Positions 6,963 through 14,410 of a stretch of 64,000 bases of DNA are shown one piece after another. The notes under the pieces were generated by a model that was not told where the DNA came from, did not search any database, and was given only the letters and a program-made list of their open reading frames with translations. The translations under genes and the position numbers were made by a program. Source of the DNA: an uncultured Bacteroidales bacterium (lineage in GTDB: Bacteria > Bacteroidota > Bacteroidia > Bacteroidales > Paludibacteraceae). Numbering within the stretch: position 1 is the first letter of the stretch; each line of letters begins with the position of its first letter. The stretch lies in NCBI GenBank assembly GCA_902765485.1, contig CACWZZ010000006.1, positions 1-64,000 of the forward strand, read 5' to 3'.

Positions 6963-9818
6963 TTACGGCAGGATAGTTATCTCTACTCGTCTGTTTTCTT
7001 GACGTCCTTCTTCTGTTTCATTGGACGCAATCGGTTTGGTGTCGCCATAGCCGAATGCTTTGATGCTCTCCGGCGCACAGCCATAGGCGATCAGTTGCTT
7101 GCGCACGGATTCTGCTCGCGCTTGCGAGAGCGCTTTGTTGTCCTCCGGTTTGCCGATATTGTCCGTGTGCCCCGCCAGACGCACTTTATAGCCGTACGTC
7201 GCGATAAACACCGCTATTCGTTTCAGCTCCGGCAGCGAACTCTCTTTGATCACATCGCTTCCGGTCTCGAAAAGCAAATTGTTGATTGCGACCGCTTCGT
7301 TCGTCTTCAATACCGTGATATTCTCCGGACGCTTGTCTTCGGGCAATGCGATACAATAAATATCATGTCTCCGACCGTATTTCTGCGCATAGTAAGCCGT
7401 CTTACCGTCCGTGGTGATTTTGTACCAGCAATCGCGTCCGACAGTATTGATCTGCGATCCTAAATTCTCCGGCTCCGACCAGCAATTCCAACACGTGTCG
7501 CTAAGTCTTCTGGTCACCCAAACGTCCAAATCACCTATCGTTCCTTCCCGATCGGACGAGAAATACAGGGTCTTCATGTCGGGATGCAGAAACGGCGAAC
7601 GCTCCATGCCCGCTGTATTGATCGCTTGACCGATCGAGTACGGTTTGCCCCATCGACCTTGTGCATCCCGTTCGGAAACAAAGATGTTCAGACTTGCCTG
7701 CTCTTCTCCTTCCGCCGGATAATTGGCGGCAAAAAGCAGCACAGATCCATCCGCACTAATCTGTCCGTCCGCTTGCCAGTTACCCAGTTGCAGATGGGCA
7801 GGCAGCGGTCGCGGTTCCGACCACCCGTACGCCCCGCGAACGGAGAAATACATCCGTCCTTCGATAAACAGCAGCATGGTCTTGCCGTCGCCGCTAACGG
7901 AAGTGGGCGCTTCGTTGCGATACGGATTGCTCAACTCCGGAATACGGCGTGCCGCGCTCCATTCGCCTGTTCGAGCGTCCCGACGAGAGACATAAATATC
8001 TTCGCTATACGAACCGTCTTCTCGATTTAGCCCTACGAAATACAAAGTCTTATCATCAATCGTCAGCGTCGGACCGTATTCTTCGCCCTCAATGGTATTT
8101 ACGCTTTGCGGCAGGATCTGCGGCTGAATAGAATCCGGAGTTGTAAAACTGCAGAAAACAAGTACCAGCAGCTGAGCAGCCATCACACGCAGGAACGTAG
8201 TAAACGGATAGACCGTGGCATAGCACACAGAAGCCTGGTTATTCTCGCTCGACAAGGATTGCGCGTACGGCAATGCCATAGCCGAAGTCATAGAACCTAC
8301 CATCAGTCCGACTACATTGAAATAATTCATATGCAGCCATTTATAAGCAATCACACCTACTATCAGCAGCGGAATAATCGTAATCAAGAAACCGTATCCG
8401 ATCCATAGATAGCCGCCGTTGACCAAGGTCGGCAAGAAGGTCTCTCCGACAGAGAGCCCGAGCGCCGCAAGGAACAAAGTCAATCCCACCTGACGCAGCA
8501 TCATATTGGCGGAAGTGGTAGAGAAAGTGACCATATTATAATACGGTCCGTAGTGACCAATTAAGATTGCCACAATAAGCGATCCGCCCACAAGTCCTAA
8601 TTTGAAAGTAGTTCCCATGCCGGGTATCGGAATAGGCAGCAAACCGACGCAGATACCCAATACCATACCAAAAAATACCGGCAACAGATGCGGTACATCG
8701 AGCCTCTTCAACTCATTACCAAACGTGTCTGCCACTCGGCTCACGTCATTCTTATCGCCCACAACCATCAGTCGGTCACCCAGTTGCAGAATCATATCCG
8801 GCGTAGCCAACAGATCAATACCGGCTCGGTTGACGCGCGTGATCGTTGCATGATATTGCTGGCTCAGATTGAACGATTGGATCCGTTTGCCGTTGCACTC
8901 AGGGCGAGTCACGGCTATTCGACGGGAAATCAAATGATCCGATTTCTCTATCTGCACGCGCAGGTCGTAATTCTTCATTTGCCCCAACAGACGCAAGCCG
9001 TCAATATGCTGTTTGTCCGTTAAAATACGCAGTGTATCTCCGTTTTTGAATGAGGTCTGCTCATCCACCAGTTCATCCGATCCATTCGGACGGATCACAC
9101 GGCTGACGACCATCTCCTTCACCGGACACAGACGTTGCAATTCAGGCAAAGTCAAAGTACTAATTTGCGGATTATTGAGCGTCACATCAACGCATACAGG
9201 CTCTTCCGTAGCGGCTTGAGCAGCCTCTTTCAGTCGTTTCTCTTCCTCCGGCAGCTGAATGCGGAAAGACTTGCGTATCAACTCAAACGCCAAAATCACT
9301 CCAACGATACTCAACGGATAAGCGACTGCATATCCGGTAGCGATATCCGGATTAGTAGTGCCGGTTATATCAAAATAAGCCTGCTGTGCAGATGCCAGAG
9401 AAGGTGTAGAAGTCGTTGCGCCGGACATCACACCCGCCATCGTGGACATGTCTATGCCGGTGATATAATGCAGCACTATAGCGCACACGCATCCCAGCAA
9501 CACGATGGCAGCGGCTAACATATTTAGATGCAGACTACCTCTCTTAAACGGAGAAAAAGAAGGACCGACCTGCAGACCGATTGAATAAACAAAGAGTATC
9601 AGACCGAAATCCTTGGCAAATTGCGCCACGGAATGGTCTATCATGACGCCCGCGGAAGCCAAAGCTATTCCAACAAACAACACCCAAGTCACTCCAAGCG
9701 AGAATTGCTTGATTTTCGCTTTCTCGCCTAACCATAGACCAATCGTCATCACTATCGTCAGCCAGAGCAGCGATTGCGTGATAGACGGAGTGAATATAAA
9801 CGACTCAACAGAACTCAT
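6963..9818 (-). CDS. AspT/YidE-type transporter fused to PD40 propeller and OmpA domain
   Basis: 951-aa single reading frame with an unusual architecture. Residues 1-185 and 375-556 are two hydrophobic membrane domains of the AspT/YidE antiporter type. Between them (about 205-370) are two RCK_C/TrkA_C-like regulatory domains, as in YidE. Where such a transporter should end (about residue 556, base 8151) the frame continues: about 570-835 has PD40/WD40-like beta-propeller repeats (GPTLTIDDKTLYFVG, SPFLHPDMKTLYFSSDREG), and 844-951 is an OmpA C-terminal domain with the peptidoglycan-binding signature (LAGHTDN ... NRRVEI). The last helix would place the extension in the periplasm. There is no internal stop. 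The start overlaps cinA by 14 bases, so it ends the gyrA operon. The substrate is unknown. Confidence 0.88.
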   Translation of the reverse strand: MSSVESFIFTPSITQSLLWLTIVMTIGLWLGEKAKIKQFSLGVTWVLFVGIALASAGVMIDHSVAQFAKDFGLILFVYSIGLQVGPSFSPFKRGSLHLNMLAAAIVLLGCVCAIVLHYITGIDMSTMAGVMSGATTSTPSLASAQQAYFDITGTTNPDIATGYAVAYPLSIVGVILAFELIRKSFRIQLPEEEKRLKEAAQAATEEPVCVDVTLNNPQISTLTLPELQRLCPVKEMVVSRVIRPNGSDELVDEQTSFKNGDTLRILTDKQHIDGLRLLGQMKNYDLRVQIEKSDHLISRRIAVTRPECNGKRIQSFNLSQQYHATITRVNRAGIDLLATPDMILQLGDRLMVVGDKNDVSRVADTFGNELKRLDVPHLLPVFFGMVLGICVGLLPIPIPGMGTTFKLGLVGGSLIVAILIGHYGPYYNMVTFSTTSANMMLRQVGLTLFLAALGLSVGETFLPTLVNGGYLWIGYGFLITIIPLLIVGVIAYKWLHMNYFNVVGLMVGSMTSAMALPYAQSLSSENNQASVCYATVYPFTTFLRVMAAQLLVLVFCSFTTPDSIQPQILPQSVNTIEGEEYGPTLTIDDKTLYFVGLNREDGSYSEDIYVSRRDARTGEWSAARRIPELSNPYRNEAPTSVSGDGKTMLLFIEGRMYFSVRGAYGWSEPRPLPAHLQLGNWQADGQISADGSVLLFAANYPAEGEEQASLNIFVSERDAQGRWGKPYSIGQAINTAGMERSPFLHPDMKTLYFSSDREGTIGDLDVWVTRRLSDTCWNCWSEPENLGSQINTVGRDCWYKITTDGKTAYYAQKYGRRHDIYCIALPEDKRPENITVLKTNEAVAINNLLFETGSDVIKESSLPELKRIAVFIATYGYKVRLAGHTDNIGKPEDNKALSQARAESVRKQLIAYGCAPESIKAFGYGDTKPIASNETEEGRQENRRVEITILP

Positions 9819-11082
9819 TCAGTACATCAAATTTAGGACCAATTATTTTAATCAAACCGATCAACGCCCTTGCGCAGGCACGCTCGATTATCTGTTCCCG
9901 CAATTTGCCCAGATGGAAGCGCTCCGCCGTAGTGCCCTCCGGCGTCGCCCAAGCAATCCAGACTGTTCCAACCGGCTTACCGTCGCTGCCTCCTGTGGGA
10001 CCTGCAATACCGCTTGTAGCTATGGCATAAGTAGTGTTCATTTGTTTGCGAACAGACTCTGCCATAATACGCACCGTTTCTTCGCTTACCGCTCCGTGCG
10101 TTTTTAATACTTCTTCCGGCACACCCAAAAGATGTTCTTTCACCGAGTTGTCATAGCTCACAACAGAGCCCCAGAAGAAGGCAGAACTACCGGCATGTTT
10201 GGCTAACAGCGAAGCTAATCTGCCGCCCGTGCAACTCTCTGCTGTAGCGATCGTAGCTCCTCTCTCTTTCAGCAATCTGCCGACTATTATCTCCGGAGAA
10301 TCGCCCGTTTCGTCGAACAAATAGTCCCGGACATTATACTTGAGATGCCAGAACGAATGATCTATACTTTCTTTGCACACATCGCCATAGGAAGACAGGC
10401 GCAGACGGATGATTCCATCTTTGGGCAAATACGCCAAATGAATATTCTTCGGCAGTAATCGTTCAAACGTCTCCAAACGGATAGCTAAAGCCGATTCCGA
10501 TATACCGCTTACCTGCAAAGTACGATGCTGGATTCCGTAATGAATGTCAGCGTCTGTCTGTTCTGCTATAAACCGCGTCACATAAGGCAGTATCTGCTCC
10601 TCCATGGCGATTTCCATTTCGTACGGCACACCGGGCATAGAAGCCAGCAGTTGCTGTCCGTGCGGAAAAATCATCAGCGGAGCAGACCCCACTCTATTGG
10701 GCAAAATAACCGCACATTCGGGCACCATCCATTGCGTTGCCGTCAGTCGGTTTAGGACATCCGGTCGGTCTTGGTAGAGATGCTCTACATGCGCACGCAC
10801 GCGCTCATCTTCAATAAGGTGGGTTTGAAAATACTCACAAAGGACCTGCTTGGTGATGTCGTCTTTGGTCGGACCTAATCCACCTGTGGTCAAGACTATA
10901 TCCACCCGTTTAAACGCATCGTCGATTGCGGCGATGATATGCTCTCTGTCGTCATGAACGGAAGTGATTTGGAATAATTCAATTCCGTTCTCGTTCAGTT
11001 TCTGCGCCATCCAGGCGGAGTTGGTGTCCACTACTTGCCCGATCAGCAACTCATCGCCGATAGTTATTATTTCTGCGCGCAT
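9805..11082 (-). CDS. cinA: CinA family protein (nicotinamide-nucleotide amidase)
   Basis: 425 aa from the preferred start MRAEIITIGDEL; another ATG four codons upstream (11094) is possible. The N-terminal molybdopterin-binding-like (COG1058) domain has TTGGLGPTKDDITK near residue 65. The C-terminal CinA domain (from about 265) has the amidase features AESCTGGRLASLLAKHAGSS and GIAGPTGGSDGKPVGTVW, which deamidate NMN in pyridine nucleotide salvage; the N-terminal domain is linked to ADP-ribose pyrophosphatase activity in the family. Two-domain length is typical. It overlaps the DUF3109 gene at its start and the transporter fusion at its end. Confidence 0.93.
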   Translation of the reverse strand: MRAEIITIGDELLIGQVVDTNSAWMAQKLNENGIELFQITSVHDDREHIIAAIDDAFKRVDIVLTTGGLGPTKDDITKQVLCEYFQTHLIEDERVRAHVEHLYQDRPDVLNRLTATQWMVPECAVILPNRVGSAPLMIFPHGQQLLASMPGVPYEMEIAMEEQILPYVTRFIAEQTDADIHYGIQHRTLQVSGISESALAIRLETFERLLPKNIHLAYLPKDGIIRLRLSSYGDVCKESIDHSFWHLKYNVRDYLFDETGDSPEIIVGRLLKERGATIATAESCTGGRLASLLAKHAGSSAFFWGSVVSYDNSVKEHLLGVPEEVLKTHGAVSEETVRIMAESVRKQMNTTYAIATSGIAGPTGGSDGKPVGTVWIAWATPEGTTAERFHLGKLREQIIERACARALIGLIKIIGPKFDVLNEFC

Positions 11083-11651
11083 TGTTTTTTCCATTCTGTT
11101 GCAGTTAGTTCCAATTCATTATACCATGCTTCGCCAAATCGCCGGATTAGCGGTTCTTTTAAGAACTGATAGATCGGCAGATGCAGTTTCTTGCCTTTTA
11201 TCCGGGCGCAATGACATATATCCCATCGATGATATTCCACGCCGATATATTCGCCCACTTGCGTCAGTCGGATCGGATATAAATGACACGAAATAGGTTT
11301 CTTGAAATCTATTTTTCCGGCATTGTATGCCTTTTCTATCAGGCAATAACACCAGCCGTTATGATCCGTACGGGCAAAGACGCAATCTTTATCATTGACA
11401 ATAGAGGTTACTCTCTCGCCGGACGGATCATTGTATGCTATTCCTTGCGCTTCTACTACCGCTTTTGCCTCTTTGGTCATATCCGGCAGCAGAATCGGTA
11501 AGATACTTTGTATCTTCTCCTCCTCTTCTGCGGTCAATGGAGCCCCTGCGTCTCCCTCAATACAGCAGCAACCGCGGCAGACGTCCAGATCGCAGCAGAA
11601 CTCTTTCTCCAGCACATCCAGACTCACTAATGTGTTTTGTATCAGAAACAT
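11067..11651 (-). CDS. DUF3109 family cysteine-rich protein
   Basis: 194 aa, cytoplasmic. It is recognised by the clustered cysteines near the N-terminus (CCDLDVCRGCCCIEG, about residues 19-33) and later cysteines (KDCVFA, GWCYCLIEKA, ISCHLYPIR, ICHC), an arrangement suggesting metal or iron-sulfur binding of the DUF3109/YkgJ kind. Function is unknown in the family. It overlaps mntP upstream (10 bases) and cinA downstream, so it is translated from the gyrA operon. Confidence 0.88.
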   Translation of the reverse strand: MFLIQNTLVSLDVLEKEFCCDLDVCRGCCCIEGDAGAPLTAEEEEKIQSILPILLPDMTKEAKAVVEAQGIAYNDPSGERVTSIVNDKDCVFARTDHNGWCYCLIEKAYNAGKIDFKKPISCHLYPIRLTQVGEYIGVEYHRWDICHCARIKGKKLHLPIYQFLKEPLIRRFGEAWYNELELTATEWKKQCAQK

Positions 11652-12205
11652 CCTTCTGCCCAGATCTTAATTCCCAAACCGATGAGTACCAGCCCGCCGA
11701 CCAACTCCATATTGATCTTCAGTCTGCCTACAAAAACGCCCAGCAGGTATCCTCCGAGAGAGAATAGTGCTGTAATACCGCCGATTGTGAGCACCGACCA
11801 CCATAGTTGGTTAGGATATGGCACAAAGAGCATTCCTGTTGCCAGCACATCCATACTGGTCGCCACCGCCAACATCAGCAGATGGCGAAGCGTCCAATTC
11901 GCTTTTTGTCTCTCTTCGTGCGACTTATGATACGACTCCCATATCATTTTGCCGCCTAAGAAACAGAGGATTACCAAAGCGATCCAAGGCGCATAAGTAT
12001 GGAAGAAATCGTCAAATATTTTTCCCGCATAAAAGCCTATAACCGGCATGCCGGCATGGAAGAGTCCGAAAATTAGTGCCATCAAAGCCGGGCGAGGGCG
12101 GTTGACGGAATTATGGATGTTGGTTGTCAATCCTTGCACCACAGACACGGCGCAACAATCCATCGCCAGCCCTATTGCCATCAATATGATTGTGAATATA
12201 CTCAT
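11642..12205 (-). CDS. mntP: Manganese efflux pump MntP-like
   Basis: 187 aa from MSIFTIILMAIGLAMDCCAVS; an upstream in-frame ATG (12259) lies inside def and is rejected. Six hydrophobic helices are visible in two triplets, with the family's intramembrane aspartates in LAMDCCAVSV (helix 1) and ATSMDVLATG (helix 4), which coordinate the exported ion in MntP. Length is right for MntP (about 185-190). The start is eight bases after the def stop. Inferred role: export of excess manganese across the inner membrane. Confidence 0.9.
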   Translation of the reverse strand: MSIFTIILMAIGLAMDCCAVSVVQGLTTNIHNSVNRPRPALMALIFGLFHAGMPVIGFYAGKIFDDFFHTYAPWIALVILCFLGGKMIWESYHKSHEERQKANWTLRHLLMLAVATSMDVLATGMLFVPYPNQLWWSVLTIGGITALFSLGGYLLGVFVGRLKINMELVGGLVLIGLGIKIWAEGCF

Positions 12206-12212
12206 TGCCTGT

Positions 12213-12761
12213 TTATTGCCGCTTATATTTGTATCGTGCCCCCGTTTTGCCTTTGGCAATAGAGGCTAATTTATTACGGACAAATGTCTTACGAATAGGC
12301 GAGATACGGTCCGTAAACACATGGCCCTCCAAATGGTCATATTCGTGTTGCACGATACGCGCTTGGAAGCCGGTGAACACCTCTTCGTGTTCATTAAAAT
12401 TCTCATCCAAATACCGCATCTTGATCGTCTTAGGACGAATAACATTCTCGCTTATTCCGGGCAGAGAAAGGCATCCTTCGGAATAAGTACAAGTCTCTTC
12501 GCTCTCCTCAACAAGCTCCGGATTAATGAATGCGCGTTTGAAATCTTTGCACTCCGGATAGTCCTCTGCCAACTCCGTTCCATCTACTACAAAGAGCCGC
12601 CACGGCTTGCCCACTTGCGGAGCCGCCAAACCGCAACCTTCTGCTTGCGTCAGGGTCTCATACATATCCGCAATAAACTGCTTCAGTTCCGGCGTTTGCT
12701 CTATTTCTTCAGCCTGTTTTCGTAGTACCGGCTGACCGTACAAATATATAGGTAAAATCAT
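12213..12761 (-). CDS. def: Peptide deformylase
   Basis: 182 aa from MILPIYLYGQPVLR. It removes the formyl group from new N-termini. All three metal and active-site motifs are present: GCGLAAPQVG (motif 1), EGCLSLPG (motif 2, Cys ligand) and HEYDHLEG (motif 3, His ligands and catalytic Glu). The start is set by an ATGA overlap with the ruvX stop at 12758-12761; a longer frame reaching 12794 would lie within ruvX. Confidence 0.97.
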   Translation of the reverse strand: MILPIYLYGQPVLRKQAEEIEQTPELKQFIADMYETLTQAEGCGLAAPQVGKPWRLFVVDGTELAEDYPECKDFKRAFINPELVEESEETCTYSEGCLSLPGISENVIRPKTIKMRYLDENFNEHEEVFTGFQARIVQHEYDHLEGHVFTDRISPIRKTFVRNKLASIAKGKTGARYKYKRQ

Positions 12762-13168
12762 AGTCTCTCCAAATAGCCTTCCAAAATAATGCATGCAGCG
12801 ATTTTATCCACTACTGCTTTGTCTTGCCGGGCTTTCTTTTTCATGCCTCCGGCAATCATTGCTTGATGCGCCAACACGGAGGTGAAGCGCTCGTCATACA
12901 TAGTTATAGGTACGTTAGGAAAATGTTTTTTGAATACTCCCATAAACGGCCGGATGTAGTTCATGCTCTCCGATTCGGTTCCGTTCATCTGGGTGGGATG
13001 ACCGATCACCACTTCATCTACCGGCTCTCGCGCAATGTAGTCGGTCAACCATGGAATAAGATCTTTTGTCTCGATCGTAAGCAAGGGATTAGCCGCAATG
13101 CGGAGAACATCCGTTACGGCTAATCCTGTGCGTTTACGACCGAAGTCTATTGCTAATATTCTGCCCAT
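12758..13168 (-). CDS. ruvX: Putative Holliday junction resolvase RuvX/YqgF
   Basis: 136 aa with an RNase H-like fold. Motifs are ILAIDFGRKRTGLAV at the N-terminus (first catalytic Asp), VDEVVIGHPTQMNGTES in the middle and YDERFTSVLAHQAM (second acidic site). YqgF/RuvX proteins are linked to 16S rRNA maturation and to resolution of recombination intermediates. It is coupled to the upstream TPR gene by a one-base TAATG overlap and to def by ATGA. Confidence 0.93.
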   Translation of the reverse strand: MGRILAIDFGRKRTGLAVTDVLRIAANPLLTIETKDLIPWLTDYIAREPVDEVVIGHPTQMNGTESESMNYIRPFMGVFKKHFPNVPITMYDERFTSVLAHQAMIAGGMKKKARQDKAVVDKIAACIILEGYLERL

Positions 13169-14406
13169 TAGAGATTATTCAGCTTCTCATTGATGGCGTT
13201 GTACTCGGCATCCATGTGGAAGCGGTAGTACAGACCTTTCAAGATTTGCATGTATTGACGCTCTTCAGGAGCCATTTTGTGAGCTTCCTCAAAGAACGGC
13301 AATGATTTGCGGAATACCTCGTTCATCTCTTCCAGAGCTTTCTTGTATTCCTTATTGTCATTGATGAGCGCCGCTGCTTCGTTCATTTTAACAGCTTGGT
13401 TGTAATATACTCTACCCTTGCCTGCCATAGCGTCAGCCAGCGTGGGATCGCAACGCAATGCCTCATCGAAATCTTTGAGTGCCTCGTCGTAGTTTCCTAA
13501 ACTCTCATCCAGGTTACCTTTGATATGATGGTATTGTGCTACGTTCGGCTCGCGGGCGATAGCTTGCGCCAGGTATTCAACGGCTACTTGCTCCTGACCT
13601 GAGAAGATATAGTAGTTGATCAGGTTCTGGAGGAACCAAGGCTCTTGCGGGAAACGGGTTACAGCGTTTTGCAGCGTAGCTACGAAATTAGCTGTATCTT
13701 TTACTGCTACGTACTCCTGATAGAGGAATTGGTTTACCGAGATAGCCTCGTAATCGCCGTCTTTCATCTCTTCCAGCAGGGCGATAGCCTCCGGATGTAA
13801 TTCGCTCTGAACGGCAAAGATAGCTGCATAATACTTATACTGAGTATAAGTAGTATCGCGCGGCATTTCTTTTTGCAGTTTCGGATCCTGCATCATTGCC
13901 AACTCAGGAATAGAAATATGTTTCTTGAATGCATTGTATGCGCCCTCGAAATCTTTCTGCTCGTTGAGATAAATACCGTATTTCACCAGTTCTTGCTGTT
14001 TGTAGTACTCCAGCATTTTCTTGGCGATGTTGTTGCGGGTCTTTAGGTCCACAACCTCGCGGCCTTTCTTGTCCAGCGTAGGGATCATTGCCAACTCATC
14101 AGCCTTGAGCCAGTAGTTATAACTCTCCTCTACTGCAGCTCCGGCTTTCGCTTGGTTAACACCTTTACCCATCATTTGGTTGTAGTTCTCTTGGGTCATT
14201 TCCTGATAACCGATCATACCTGCCCAATAATAGGTCTCAACGGTCGGTTCTGCCTCAAGAGCCTCTGCGATTGCTGCACGAGCGGCAGAAAAATCAGGAG
14301 TCTCTGCCATCGCATAATTTTTTGCTTTTTTTACCAGCGGGTTTTTCTGAGCAAAGCAGCCTGCGCTTATCAGCACTAATGCTGCCAAAAACAAAGATTT
14401 TTTCAT
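13168..14406 (-). CDS. Exported tetratricopeptide repeat protein
   Basis: 412 aa from MKKSLFLAALVLISAGCFAQ, a clear signal peptide with likely cleavage after CFA; upstream ATGs (to 14445) lie in the gyrA end and are less likely. The mature part is helical with TPR-like repeats, clearest at YHHIKGNLDESLGNYDEALKDFDEALRCDPTLADAMAGKG (about residues 295-335). Such proteins act as periplasmic or outer-membrane scaffolds; the partner is unknown. It follows gyrA directly in the same operon (six-base overlap) and couples to ruvX. Confidence 0.88.
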   Translation of the reverse strand: MKKSLFLAALVLISAGCFAQKNPLVKKAKNYAMAETPDFSAARAAIAEALEAEPTVETYYWAGMIGYQEMTQENYNQMMGKGVNQAKAGAAVEESYNYWLKADELAMIPTLDKKGREVVDLKTRNNIAKKMLEYYKQQELVKYGIYLNEQKDFEGAYNAFKKHISIPELAMMQDPKLQKEMPRDTTYTQYKYYAAIFAVQSELHPEAIALLEEMKDGDYEAISVNQFLYQEYVAVKDTANFVATLQNAVTRFPQEPWFLQNLINYYIFSGQEQVAVEYLAQAIAREPNVAQYHHIKGNLDESLGNYDEALKDFDEALRCDPTLADAMAGKGRVYYNQAVKMNEAAALINDNKEYKKALEEMNEVFRKSLPFFEEAHKMAPEERQYMQILKGLYYRFHMDAEYNAINEKLNNL

Positions 14407-14410
14407 ACTA

